DNA of 64,000 nt from Bacillota bacterium (GTDB lineage Bacteria > Bacillota > Clostridia > Lachnospirales > Lachnospiraceae): contig JAEZWQ010000034.1 in assembly GCA_023420085.1 (NCBI GenBank), positions 28,315-92,314 of the forward strand, read 5' to 3'. The notes beneath the pieces are model-generated. The model did not search any database. It was given only the letters and a program-made list of their open reading frames with translations, and was not told the DNA's origin. Positions 28,301 through 36,023 of this stretch are shown piece by piece. The stretch's first letter is position 1; each line of letters begins with the position of its first letter. The translations under genes and the position numbers were made by a program.

Positions 28301-28951
28301 TTTGGTGGTGACGGTTGGGCATATGATATCGGATTTGGTGGATTAGACCATACTCTTGCTTGTGGTCATAATGTAAATATATGCGTACTTGATACAGAAG
28401 TTTATTCAAATACTGGTGGTCAATCTTCAAAGGCTACTAATACTGGAGCTGTTGCTCAATTTGCTGCAGCTGGTAAAGAGCTTAGAAAGAAAGATCTTGC
28501 ACAAATGATGATGAGTTATGGATATGTATATGTAGCACAAGTTGCTATGGGCGCAAATAATGCTCAATGTCTAAAGGCATTCCAAGAAGCTGAAAGTTAT
28601 AATGGTCCTTCAATAGTAATTTGCTACTCTCCTTGTATCGCTCACGGTATTAAGAAAGGTCTAGTAAATGCTCAACAAGAAGAAAAGAAGGCTGTTGAAT
28701 CAGGTTATTGGCACTTATTTAGATTTGACCCAAGACGTGCTGATGAAGGAAAGAATCCATTCCAATTAGATAGCAAAAAACCTACAGGTGATTATCAAGA
28801 ATTCATCAGAAATGAAGTTCGTTATAATTCACTACTTCGTAAAAATCCAGAACGTGCTGAAGAACTATTTGCAATCGCTGAAAAAGAAGCTAAAAGAAAA
28901 TACGAACATTACCTACGTTTATCTAAGTTATACGATATCGAGGTTGAATAA
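25397..28951 (+). CDS. nifJ: Pyruvate:ferredoxin (flavodoxin) oxidoreductase
   Basis: Oxidises pyruvate to acetyl-CoA and CO2 while reducing ferredoxin, the central step of clostridial pyruvate metabolism. It is a single-chain enzyme of 1184 residues, the usual size. In order: the PP-like domain (FPITPSS), transketolase-C and gamma domains (FGHSPIRS), a two-cluster ferredoxin domain (CIQCNLCSLVCPH and CTGCGACANICPG), and the C-terminal TPP domain with ACPGCGE and GDGWAYDIG. The start is GTG at 25397, 8 bp after AAGGAGG. The codon use looks optimised, as in a highly expressed gene. The downstream flavodoxin could be its acceptor. Confidence 0.97.
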   Translation: MGRKKKTMDGNNAAAYVSYAFTDVAAIFPITPSSVMAEVTDKWSSEGKTNIFNDQVRVIEMQSEAGAAGAVHGSLAAGALTTTYTASQGLLLMIPNLYKIAGELLPCVVHVSARTLATHALSIFGDHQDVYACRQTGCAMICAGNVQEVMDLGAVSHLATIKGRIPVIHFFDGFRTSHELQKIEIWDDDTLRKLVDMDAVNEFRRRGLNPEHPVVRGTAQNPDIFFQAREACNTYYDNFPAIVEEYMDKVNAEIGTDYKLFNYYGAEDAESVIVAMGSVCDTAKETIDFLLKRGEKVGLITVRLYRPWVKERFLEAIPKTVKVINVMDRTKEPGALGEPLYLDVVGSLKDTEFANVQVNSGRYGLSSKDTNPACIISVFKNKDKSPFTVGIVDDVTNLSLPLEENPNTSPDDIVNCKFWGLGADGTVGANKNSIKIIGDHTDQYVQAYFAYDSKKSGGITISHLRFGHSPIRSTYFVNKANFVACHNQSYIRKYNMVQDLVDGGTFLLNTNFTDEELEKHLPGQVKKYMADHNIKFYAINGIEIGKEIGLGGRINTVLQSAFFKLTKLIPVDDAIKYMKDAATATYGHKGEAIVKMNHDAIDAGVNAIREVAVKPEWTNCEYENLEISFDNDGSDLIAYVNNIQNYVNSQTGDSLPVSAFTKYADGHMPLGSSALEKRGIGIDVPEWQMDNCIQCNLCSLVCPHAVIRPMVFTEEELKNAPDGTETIELTGLKHLNYRITVSQLDCTGCGACANICPGKKGNKALLMMPLDTQVHKQPIFDYANTIEPKEEVLEKFKASTIKGSQFRRPLMEFSGACPGCGETPYVKLLTQLFGDRMVIANATGCTSIWGGSSPATPYTVNEKGRGPAWANSLFEDNAEYGYGMFLAHDTIRRRLIENVKDIVANTENEEVKTACQEYLDTLTDGKENGIASDKLISLLESYPESDLCENGKAILLDKDFLAQKSHWIFGGDGWAYDIGFGGLDHTLACGHNVNICVLDTEVYSNTGGQSSKATNTGAVAQFAAAGKELRKKDLAQMMMSYGYVYVAQVAMGANNAQCLKAFQEAESYNGPSIVICYSPCIAHGIKKGLVNAQQEEKKAVESGYWHLFRFDPRRADEGKNPFQLDSKKPTGDYQEFIRNEVRYNSLLRKNPERAEELFAIAEKEAKRKYEHYLRLSKLYDIEVE

Positions 28952-28956
28952 TAATT

Positions 28957-28991
28957 ATAATACCCCTTTCATTTGAAAGGGGTATTATTTA
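28957..28991 (+). terminator. Terminator after the PFOR gene
   Basis: A 14-bp perfect stem (28957-28970 with 28975-28988) containing CCCC/GGGG and a four-base loop. The T-run is short, so some read-through into the uracil permease is possible. Confidence 0.8.
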
Positions 28992-29017
28992 GATAATTAA
29001 GTGAAAGGATACAAAAA

Positions 29018-30307
29018 ATGAATACAAAAAGAATTATACAAGTAGATGAGAAAGTACCTCCACATTTATTAATACCTCTTAGCTTTCAACATACGTTCGC
29101 TATGTTTGGTGCTTCAGTACTTGTACCACTACTTTTTAATATAAATCCAAGTATTGTTCTTTTTATGAATGGTATTGGTACATTATTATTTATATTAATA
29201 AGTAATGGCAAAGCTCCAGCCTATCTTGGTTCAAGTTTTGCATTTTTAGGCCCAGGAGCAATTATTATAGCTAATATGGGTGGATTTAATTTTGCACAAG
29301 GAGCATTTATTACAACCGGTTTGTTTGGATGTATTCTTGCTTTTGTTATTTATAAATTTGGAACAAAATGGATAGACATATGTCTTCCACCTGCAGCAAT
29401 GGGCAGTGTTGTTTCACTTATAGGATTTGAGCTAGCAGCAATGACGGTATCAGGAGAAACTGGATTAGCAAATGAAATAGGTGCACATATAATGCATAAT
29501 GGTAAAATAGTTGCTAGTAAAGAAGATATTATAGTCTTTATAGTGACATTATCAGTAGCTGTTCTTGGATCAATCATATTTAAAGGCTTTCTTTCAACAA
29601 TTCCTATTTTAACAGCTATTATTGTTGGATATATCGTTGCATATATATTTGGACAAGTTGATCTAACTCCTGTAATGAATGTGGGGATATTTACTTTACC
29701 AACCTTCAGTATGCCTAAATTCAGTTTACAGGCTACTTTAACAATGCTCCCTGCACTTTTAGTTATACTTTCTGAGCATATTAGCCACCAAGTAGTTACT
29801 AGCAATATAATTGGACGTGACTTATTAAAAGATCCAGGATTACATAAAACTATATTTGCCGACAACTTCTCAACAATGCTATCAGGCTTTGTTGGAGGCG
29901 TTCCTACAACTACCTATGGTGAAAATATAGGCGTCATGGCTATCACAAAAGTATATAGCGTTCGTGTTATTGCTGGTGCAGCAGTAATATCAATATGTAT
30001 GGCATTTATTGGTCCTTTCTCTGCTTTAATACAGACTATCCCTGGTAATGTTATTGGCGGTGTAACCTTTCTTTTATATGGTATGATAGGTACATCTGGT
30101 ATAAGATTACTAGTTGATAAAAAGGTTGACTACTCAAAAACAAAAAATCTTGTACTAACATCTGTTATCTTTGTTACAGGTCTTAGCCAAGTATCTATAT
30201 CAATAGGTGGGGTTGAATTAAAAGGTATGGTACTATCATCTATGGTAGGTATAATTATAAGTCTGCTTTTCCATTTATTTGATAAATTCAGCATAACTAA
30301 TGAATAA
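29018..30307 (+). CDS. uraA: Uracil permease, NCS2 family
   Basis: A 429-residue nucleobase:cation symporter of the UraA type with about 12-14 membrane segments. The N-terminus carries the family hallmark SFQHTFAMFGA, and AYLGSSFAF and GGVPTTTYGENIG match substrate-site segments. It lies 66 bp after PFOR with only the PFOR terminator between; no PyrR-type leader fits in that space. A terminator follows. The substrate, uracil, is inferred from subfamily similarity. Confidence 0.92.
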   Translation: MNTKRIIQVDEKVPPHLLIPLSFQHTFAMFGASVLVPLLFNINPSIVLFMNGIGTLLFILISNGKAPAYLGSSFAFLGPGAIIIANMGGFNFAQGAFITTGLFGCILAFVIYKFGTKWIDICLPPAAMGSVVSLIGFELAAMTVSGETGLANEIGAHIMHNGKIVASKEDIIVFIVTLSVAVLGSIIFKGFLSTIPILTAIIVGYIVAYIFGQVDLTPVMNVGIFTLPTFSMPKFSLQATLTMLPALLVILSEHISHQVVTSNIIGRDLLKDPGLHKTIFADNFSTMLSGFVGGVPTTTYGENIGVMAITKVYSVRVIAGAAVISICMAFIGPFSALIQTIPGNVIGGVTFLLYGMIGTSGIRLLVDKKVDYSKTKNLVLTSVIFVTGLSQVSISIGGVELKGMVLSSMVGIIISLLFHLFDKFSITNE

Positions 30308-30311
30308 ATTG

Positions 30312-30359
30312 TATATACCTCCTCAAAACTTTGATACAATTTGAGGAGGTATATATTTT
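30312..30359 (+). terminator. Terminator after uraA
   Basis: A 16-bp perfect stem, 30312-30327 with 30340-30355, followed by a short T-run. Confidence 0.85.
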
Positions 30360-30512
30360 CGGATTTTAGGTATCATAAATCACCTCTTATTTAATGAATC
30401 TTCAATAATAACATAATCCATTTTATTCATTCGTTAATCTACTATCAGTTTTATCGTTTTGTCCCCTATATTCCATAATATTCCAGTGCCTTTTTATATT
30501 TCCCTGTTATGC

Positions 30513-30553
30513 AAAAAAGCGACTGAGATTTTATTCTTCTCAATCGCTCTTTT
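30513..30553 (-). terminator. Terminator after the frameshifted lipoprotein gene
   Basis: AGCGACTGAGA (30518-30528) pairs with TCTCAATCGCT (30538-30548) with one mismatch; on the minus strand a T-run follows. Confidence 0.75.
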
Positions 30554-30582
30554 GAATCATCAATAGCCCACCTAGCCTGTGA

Positions 30583-31121
30583 CTATTTTGATATTTTTAA
30601 TTTCAATAAATAATAAGCTTCTTTATCATTAAAAGATTTTTCTATTTCATTAATATTTGACCACTTAAATGAGACAGTTACATCATTTTCTTTATAGACT
30701 TTAAAGCGAAATGTTTGTAAATTTGGCGAAGGACCTTCAAGTTTATTCTTATCTTCTATCTTAATAGTATCGTTACTATATGATACTAAGTCTATATAGT
30801 CTTTCATTTCTATACTCCAAAGACAGATAGGAGTAAGTTGTGGAAGTGTAACTTCCACAACATTTTCAGACTTTTCTCCCATTTCTAAATCAATTTCACT
30901 TTCTACATGTGAACTTGCTAATGCATTTTTGATTTTATCTAAATTATGCACCCTCCCATTAATAATTACAACGTTGTCCTGAGGGTATCCTTTTTCATCC
31001 ATAGGAAATTCTGTTTTTGTATTTTTTCCAATGTAGCTCCTCCATTACATCCACCTAACAAAATAGTAGAGCCTACAAAAGCACAAACCATAATACCTAA
31101 AATTTTCTTGTGTATCTCCAT
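30583..31121 (-). pseudogene. Frameshifted lipoprotein, chagasin-like protease inhibitor candidate
   Basis: A strong AGGAGGAG site precedes an ATG at 31121 that opens a lipoprotein signal peptide (ILLGGC lipobox). That frame fails a few residues later. A 139-codon frame, readable from 31002, continues the protein. One extra base in the A6 run near 31028-31033 would join the two. The joined mature part resembles the chagasin (I42) fold: TPICLW could match the first inhibitory loop, the GPSPNLQTFRFK segment the middle strand, and SFKWSN the last loop. Such proteins block papain-like proteases. Either a disabled gene, a slippage-controlled one, or a sequence error. Confidence 0.6.
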
Positions 31122-31431
31122 GAATTATCTCCTCCTCCTAATTTGTAGGTAAAATCACCAGAAGAGTTTAGTTTCACACTTGCATGAACAGCTCCATTAG
31201 GGAAGATTTGTCAAGGACATAAACAAAATTTTTTTGATAAATTTATATCTTCTCTGTTTTTCTCTTGATTAGCCTTAGTATTTTATCCTTGTATGTTTCG
31301 CCTGTACCTTGCTTGAAATGTAGGTTTACAGTATATTTTGTCTTCCCAATATCCATTATTAACTGTTTATGTGGTGGTGCTATAAAATTCAGGTCTACTT
31401 TCTATCAATATTTTATCTCCTCAAAAACAAT
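31122..31431. other. Gene-poor stretch of remnants
   Basis: No intact gene. On the minus strand 31122-31225 reads as an interrupted frame with a segment like NGAVHASVKLNSSG, which looks like the end of a secreted protein cut short. 31243-31401 carries the TnpW-like remnant listed separately. The rest shows nothing I can assign. Confidence 0.5.
31243..31401 (-). pseudogene. TnpW-like C-terminal remnant
   Basis: An open stretch of 52 codons after a stop, without a good start. It contains MDIGKTKYTVNLHF and DKILRLIK, which match the pattern IGxTxYxVxxHF...DKIxRLIx of TnpW, a small protein encoded beside the serine recombinase in Tn4451/Tn1549-type elements. The N-terminal half is missing. The resemblance is from memory, so moderate certainty. 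Confidence 0.55.
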
Positions 31432-31800
31432 TTACCTAATTCTTTTTCCGATTTTCATTTTCTTACGCCATTCTGGTGCCAATCCATCATCAGACCAATA
31501 TTCATCCATTTCAATAATCAAATTATTTTCAAGATTGATAAAACTTACTACATGAAAAGACTCACTATTATCTGCTGAAAAAACTCGACAAGCTAAAATA
31601 ATGGTATCTTCATTTTTTTCAATTCTCTCTATTTCTCCGTTCCAATTTCCTGGATATTCACAATTTGCCTTTATATACTCATCTAAGGTAAAAAACTCAT
31701 TTGTACAATGCCATTTTATGACAGCATTCTTTTGAAAATATTCCCTAAGTTCTTCTGCATTTTGTGATAAAACCGTTTTGAAAAATCTATCTATATCCAT
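31432..31800 (-). CDS. NTF2-like (SnoaL-type) fold protein
   Basis: 122 residues with the pattern of the nuclear transport factor 2-like superfamily. A helix-rich N-terminus (IDRFFKTVLSQNAEELREYF) precedes NAVIKWHCTNE, then four beta strands end with IIEMDEYWSDDG. These small cone-shaped domains bind or isomerise diverse ligands; no specific activity can be predicted. GAGGTGA lies 10 bp before the ATG. It sits 49 bp after the SRPBCC gene and probably shares its transcript. Confidence 0.75.
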   Translation of the reverse strand: MDIDRFFKTVLSQNAEELREYFQKNAVIKWHCTNEFFTLDEYIKANCEYPGNWNGEIERIEKNEDTIILACRVFSADNSESFHVVSFINLENNLIIEMDEYWSDDGLAPEWRKKMKIGKRIR

Positions 31801-31849
31801 AATTTAAAATCACCTCTACGAAACTTTTATCATCCACTTAAAATCATGC

Positions 31850-32272
31850 TTATATTTTCTGAATAAAACTTGTTTCTTCACAATTTAGTGCCTTCTTTAA
31901 ATCCTTAAAATATAAGTTCTGTTGTTTTCTTAAGTATGAACCAATAAATGGCTTAAATATAAGTTTTTTAGAGACTATGTTTTCAGTAAAATCTAAAGTA
32001 GTTTTATCACCATGCGAATAAAATTTCCCTACCCAAGTTCCCTTGATATTTTCGTTTTCTATTTCAAATGACCAACATTGATTTTTAATGCATTCTGTAA
32101 CTTTAAAATATGTTTCAATTCCATCTTTAGAAATCTCAACAAATTTACTGTTATCTACAATTCTTATATTCTTTAAATCACTTCGCCAAACAAAATCATT
32201 TAAATCAGTTACCTTATTCCAGACTTTTTCTATTGGACATAATAATGTAACCTTAATGTTAGCAATAGCCAT
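31850..32272 (-). CDS. SRPBCC-family ligand-binding protein
   Basis: 140 residues of the START/polyketide-cyclase (SRPBCC) fold. The first strand (IANIKVTLLCPIEKVWNKVTD) and the long C-terminal helix (YFKDLKKALN) frame a hydrophobic cavity. The SRPBCC plus NTF2-like pair is often found as cargo in clostridial integrative elements, which fits this location. AAAGGGA precedes the ATG. Ligand unknown. Confidence 0.78.
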   Translation of the reverse strand: MAIANIKVTLLCPIEKVWNKVTDLNDFVWRSDLKNIRIVDNSKFVEISKDGIETYFKVTECIKNQCWSFEIENENIKGTWVGKFYSHGDKTTLDFTENIVSKKLIFKPFIGSYLRKQQNLYFKDLKKALNCEETSFIQKI

Positions 32273-32345
32273 GATAAATCCCTTTCAAAAAATTTAACAT
32301 TCTATTCTTTTTTTGTATAATATTATACCATTTTTTCACTTGGTT

Positions 32346-32615
32346 TTATAGGTCTAACTCATTCCTCTTTACCTGTGTTAGTCGCTTTCCTTGTTCCTGT
32401 AGCTGCTCTATACAGGTTTTAACTTTTTCTGCTTATTCAACTTCTTCTCGTATCTTTAATATTTGATTGTAAAGACTATTTTTCTCTTTCTTCAAAGTGG
32501 TAACTTCCGATTTCCATTTAGATATATTCAAGGTTTTGCTTTCTCCTTGCATTTCATCATCACGACTTAAACGCTCATAAAGGGCTGTTTGTCCTATTCT
32601 TTTCGTATTTGACAT
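32346..32615 (-). pseudogene. Serine recombinase N-terminus fused to a relaxase-like C-terminus
   Basis: The first about 25 codons match the start of large serine recombinases of the TnpX family: TALYERLSRDDEMQGES, in which Ser is the expected catalytic residue of the RLSRDDE motif. The frame then changes abruptly into coiled-coil sequence (ISKWKSEVTTLKKEKNSLY) typical of relaxase C-termini. After 60 codons a TAA stop interrupts; reading through it continues AEKVKTCIEQLQEQ to a second stop at 32346. This is most simply a large internal deletion that joined the two ends of the mobility module. AAGGAGG precedes the ATG. Confidence 0.7.
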
Positions 32616-32657
32616 GAGAATTACCTCCTTTCCAAGTTCTTATTATTTTCTCTGTCC

Positions 32658-33683
32658 CTAAAAGGTTAATCCTTTAGGCTCCATTAATATCAATATTCTG
32701 TCATTACTTCCGCCAGCTGAACCCACCCAATTTTCATATCCAATTAATCCGACTGAGTGTCCGTTCAATCCTAAATGCATTGGTTTAGAATCGTCAATTT
32801 CACTTTTTACATCTGAAAAGCTAATTACACCTGTCTCTGACGGATATAGTCCCCAATGATTATAGGCATTTCTCATATCAGTCCATGTTCCACCTTTGTC
32901 CCAATCATCACCAAAAACGTATTTTGCAACATCAACAGCAGAAAGAGATTCACCTCTATAATAATTTATCATCGTTGCACAAACTGCTGCCCAACAAGTA
33001 TCTCCGGACTGACTGACTCCATTAACATTCAATGTTCTGTATGATTTAGGGCCATCTACTGCAGTTGGGCGAATAATGTTAGATGCAAAAGATCTTGCTA
33101 CTGATTCGGTTTCTAAATCGGTTTCTAAATCAGTTTCTGACACAACCTTTGATAATGAGGAAATTGATAAGTTAAATTCATTGTATAATTCTCCCACTTC
33201 GTTCCCATCATCATATAACTTAAAAATATTAATACTTCTTTTTCCATTAGATGCTTGTAAATTAATACCATCTGTCAATAATACAAAGTCATTTAGTTCA
33301 CCTTTTTCAAGCAAATTATTTAGCTCTTTTGAAAAAGAAATTGATAGAGTTGAGTTGTATTCACCTTGAATTTTTGAAACTTCAAGTATAGCGGCTATTT
33401 CTCCATTCTGTAGCACTGGAAAACAACTTGAATTTGTGTTTTCCTTAAAATTAAACACCGTAAAAGGCTCTCCTAAAGAATACTCCTCCATAGAACCATT
33501 CAAATCTCCAATCTCAACTAATGCATGCAAATGTTTAGGGAATATATCTTGTGCATATTCAACTAATTCTAATTGAGTTTCTAAACTTCTTCCTCCATGA
33601 ATAGTATTCTCATTAGCTAAAATAGGTAAAGAAATCCCTAAAGAGATTGCTATAACTAATAACAAAGATAATATTTTCTTAAT
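32658..33683 (-). CDS. Secreted papain-fold (C39/C47-like) cysteine protease, 5' end damaged
   Basis: A signal peptide (KKILSLLLVIAISLG, cleavage after PILA) leads into a pro-region. A C-terminal protease domain follows, with the catalytic Cys in GDTCWAAV, His in GLNGHSVGLIG and a likely Asn/Asp in SNDRILILM. The chain stops soon after, about 20-40 residues short of many relatives. No ATG or GTG begins it: an ATT at 33683 sits five bases after GGAAGAG, and the first TTG (33665) would remove the charged part of the signal. An upstream mini-ORF (33731-33805) may be its original N-terminus, displaced by a one-base deletion. Activity is therefore uncertain. Confidence 0.65.
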   Translation of the reverse strand: MKKILSLLLVIAISLGISLPILANENTIHGGRSLETQLELVEYAQDIFPKHLHALVEIGDLNGSMEEYSLGEPFTVFNFKENTNSSCFPVLQNGEIAAILEVSKIQGEYNSTLSISFSKELNNLLEKGELNDFVLLTDGINLQASNGKRSINIFKLYDDGNEVGELYNEFNLSISSLSKVVSETDLETDLETESVARSFASNIIRPTAVDGPKSYRTLNVNGVSQSGDTCWAAVCATMINYYRGESLSAVDVAKYVFGDDWDKGGTWTDMRNAYNHWGLYPSETGVISFSDVKSEIDDSKPMHLGLNGHSVGLIGYENWVGSAGGSNDRILILMEPKGLTF

Positions 33684-33730
33684 ATAAACTCTTCCTACTT
33701 TCTGTTGTTTATATTTCCATTCCTTCGCCT

Positions 33731-33805
33731 TTAATATACTCTTATAAACAAAATCTTATCTCCATTCTTATACCTTTGAGGATTTAATTGTTTTATGCTT
33801 TTCAT
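33731..33805 (-). CDS. 24-codon ORF with strong ribosome site
   Basis: GGAGGG precedes an ATG at 33805 that opens a 24-codon basic peptide ending ILFIRVY. It may be a real small peptide. More likely it is the start of the protease gene, separated from it by loss of one T in a TTTT run: adding one T would join it in frame with the codons before the signal peptide. Confidence 0.35.
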   Translation of the reverse strand: MKSIKQLNPQRYKNGDKILFIRVY

Positions 33806-33822
33806 ACAACATCCCTCCTTTG

Positions 33823-34041
33823 CTAAAAATTTGTCAACTCACGATTATCTGAAAATACAAATAATTCTTCTACAGAAGTTCTAAGAGCCTTTGCTAATTT
33901 TATTGCATTACTCACTTTTATATCTTGTTGTTCTTTTTCAATCTGAAGAATTCCTCTTCTTGTCAATCCAACCAATTTCGCTAATTCATACTGTGTCAAT
34001 CCCACTTTATTTCTGTAATACTTAATTTTATTCTCTATCAT
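33823..34041 (-). CDS. XRE-family transcriptional regulator
   Basis: A 72-residue DNA-binding protein consisting almost only of a Cro/C1 helix-turn-helix (residues about 5-60: GLTQYELAKLVGLTRRGILQIE). Proteins of this compact type often repress their own promoter or neighbouring genes in integrative elements. GGAG lies 6 bp before the ATG. It is the upstream-most gene of the accessory region and reads towards the protease. Confidence 0.88.
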   Translation of the reverse strand: MIENKIKYYRNKVGLTQYELAKLVGLTRRGILQIEKEQQDIKVSNAIKLAKALRTSVEELFVFSDNRELTNF

Positions 34042-34195
34042 ATTTTCTCCAAAACCATCATTTTGGTCATCTGTTAACGATTTTTTCTAGACAATATCAC
34101 ACATATTAATATTGGTCAATATAAATAATATATAGTAATTGATTTTAATTTTCTTTAAATTTTCAAAGAAAAAAGTATCAACTTACGTTGATACT

Positions 34196-35095
34196 TTATT
34201 TATTAGCTTTTAAATTAGTTATTAGTTGAGCAAGATATTTATTAAAGCTTAATGATCTAACCTTATTTTCTGGATCAGTATTTCCACTATATACTGCTTC
34301 TATACTTTCTTTCTTGTAATTATTAAATAGGATCTTAGCTTCTGTTAAACTTCTATTATATAATCTTGCTATATCTTCAACTGTATAATATGCACCTAGA
34401 TATTTATCTAGTTCAATATTTTCTGATAGTATATTATTTCTATTTAATTCTTTTAATTCTTGCTTATATAATCTTCTTGCTATTGATGCAGTCTTTGCCT
34501 TAACCATTGAACTTGTATTTTTATAACTAAGAAGAAGACGATCTCTTTTTTCTAATTCCTTAGTTTTTTCTTCATCATCCTTAATTAAGTCTAATACTCT
34601 TTGATCAAGTTCATAAAGATTATAAGTATTCATTAAAGAAATTAATTGACTAGAATAATTTGAATCAGTAGCATAGACACCATTTAATGCCTCAGCAGCA
34701 TCAAAAGGATCCTGTGCGGCTAAGAACTTACCATAAACCTTGTCATTTTTATAAAAGTTCTCTGCATATGCTCTGAAGCTATCTGTAGCTGAACCAAAAA
34801 CTTGAAATGATGCTGTTGTTGCAATATTGCCATATTCTACAGTTGGCAATGTAACACCATATCCTTTCATCCCAAAATAATTGTTATAGTATTTTGCTAA
34901 ATCACTATTCCCACTTCCACTTTCTAATATAGCCTGAGCCATCATTATTGAAGCAAAAATATCTTTTTCCTTAGCAATCTGTACAACTTCATCTTTATGC
35001 TGGTCAATAAATTCTTCAATTGTAATCGCGTTAACAGTTAATGGCATGAATAAAAAAGCTAATACTAGTAATAAACTAATTATTTTCTTCTTCAT
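34196..35095 (-). CDS. Secreted GH73-type N-acetylglucosaminidase
   Basis: A peptidoglycan hydrolase of 299 residues. A signal peptide (residues 1-23) is followed by the glucosaminidase domain with the catalytic Glu58 in AILESGSG and the NNYFGMKG segment. A charged helical C-terminal half (about 160-299) of unknown role completes it. The frame opens earlier through a TTG, but the ATG at 35095 is preceded by AAAAGGAG and gives a standard signal sequence. It is the first resident gene outside the decayed element. Confidence 0.87.
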   Translation of the reverse strand: MKKKIISLLLVLAFLFMPLTVNAITIEEFIDQHKDEVVQIAKEKDIFASIMMAQAILESGSGNSDLAKYYNNYFGMKGYGVTLPTVEYGNIATTASFQVFGSATDSFRAYAENFYKNDKVYGKFLAAQDPFDAAEALNGVYATDSNYSSQLISLMNTYNLYELDQRVLDLIKDDEEKTKELEKRDRLLLSYKNTSSMVKAKTASIARRLYKQELKELNRNNILSENIELDKYLGAYYTVEDIARLYNRSLTEAKILFNNYKKESIEAVYSGNTDPENKVRSLSFNKYLAQLITNLKANK

Positions 35096-35237
35096 ACTTC
35101 TCCTTTTCAACTGTTAATTTATATCATTTTTTTTTAAATATTTCAATGGCTTATAGTATTTATAATAAAAATTACACATTTATTTCAAAATTATTACCTG
35201 TTTATCTTATAATTTCAGTCATTTTCTATGAATATTT

Positions 35238-36023
35238 TTAAATACAATTTAATAATATTTTTTTATAAATTGATTTTGCAATTAAATAATTTTTACGACT
35301 ATATGAGCTAAAATTATCCATCATAAGCCCAGAATTAATTTCTAATACACAATACCCTTCATTTGTCCTTACCATATCAACAGCCATCAATGGTATATTT
35401 AGTATGTCATAAATATTTTTACATATATTTTTAATATATATATTATATTCATCTATAATTTTAGGTATAGCTCCTTTGCCTAAATTATGAATCCAATCAT
35501 CTGTTACTTTTTCATATACCAATTCTATATTCCCATTTAAAATAATAATTCTATATTCGTTTTGAATGTTAATAAATCTTGATATTGCAACATTATCATA
35601 ATTATGAATTTTATTTATATATTTCTTTGCTTCTATATAATCATTTGTCTTATAAACATCATTACCAGATGTCCCTAAATTAGGTTTTATTACTGCAGTA
35701 TTTTTAATATATTTTTTTAATAACTTATCATAATATTCAAAATCATGACTTAAATATTTAATCATAGAAGGCATAGGTATAAACTCATGTTTAATACATG
35801 GAATATTATTCTTGATTAGTATTTCAGATATTGCTACTTTATCTTTACATAATAAAGCATCAATATCTTTATTAACACCCATTTGATAGCCATATATAAA
35901 GTGTTTTTTATCGTTCTTTTCCAAAAGATATATCCAATTATCAGAAAAACTAGTTATAGATATACCTTCTTCATTGCATATCTCATATAAAATTTTGGAG
36001 AAATTTCTATCTTTATTACTCAT
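35238..36023 (-). CDS. ATP-grasp ligase coupled to murF
   Basis: 261 residues with ATP-grasp features: a nucleotide-binding lysine in AVIKPNLGTSGNDVY, the MAVDMVRTNEGY strand and the metal-binding Glu and Asn in LEINSG. Relatives attach an amino acid or peptide to a carboxylate (RimK, D-Ala or D-Asp ligases). It begins 8 bp inside the 3' end of murF, so the two are translationally coupled, which suggests a cell-wall precursor substrate such as a cross-bridge residue. The substrate is inferred only from context. Confidence 0.78.
   Translation of the reverse strand: MSNKDRNFSKILYEICNEEGISITSFSDNWIYLLEKNDKKHFIYGYQMGVNKDIDALLCKDKVAISEILIKNNIPCIKHEFIPMPSMIKYLSHDFEYYDKLLKKYIKNTAVIKPNLGTSGNDVYKTNDYIEAKKYINKIHNYDNVAISRFINIQNEYRIIILNGNIELVYEKVTDDWIHNLGKGAIPKIIDEYNIYIKNICKNIYDILNIPLMAVDMVRTNEGYCVLEINSGLMMDNFSSYSRKNYLIAKSIYKKILLNCI

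Larger units (their letters stand above)
30361..34100. mobile_element. Decayed integrative element (Tn4451/Tn1549-type scar) with cargo
   Basis: A low-density region unlike its tightly packed surroundings. It contains a serine-recombinase N-terminus joined to a probable relaxase C-terminus (32346-32615), a TnpW-like C-terminal remnant (31243-31401), small SRPBCC and NTF2-like genes of the kind carried by such elements, an XRE regulator, a damaged secreted protease gene and a frameshifted lipoprotein gene. Nearly all reading frames point to the minus strand. I did not find flanking direct repeats, so the exact borders are estimates. Confidence 0.6.

Noticed and set aside
28092..28430. 112-codon minus-strand frame inside the PFOR gene
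   Set aside because: It is a shadow of a strongly conserved coding region, with no ribosome site and odd composition rich in His, Tyr and Leu.
29350..29865. 171-codon minus-strand frame inside uraA
   Set aside because: Shadow of a transporter gene; hydrophobic only because of the opposite strand.
32433..32615. A complete small recombinase or regulator
   Set aside because: Only about 25 residues match recombinases; the catalytic domain is missing, so it is a fused remnant.
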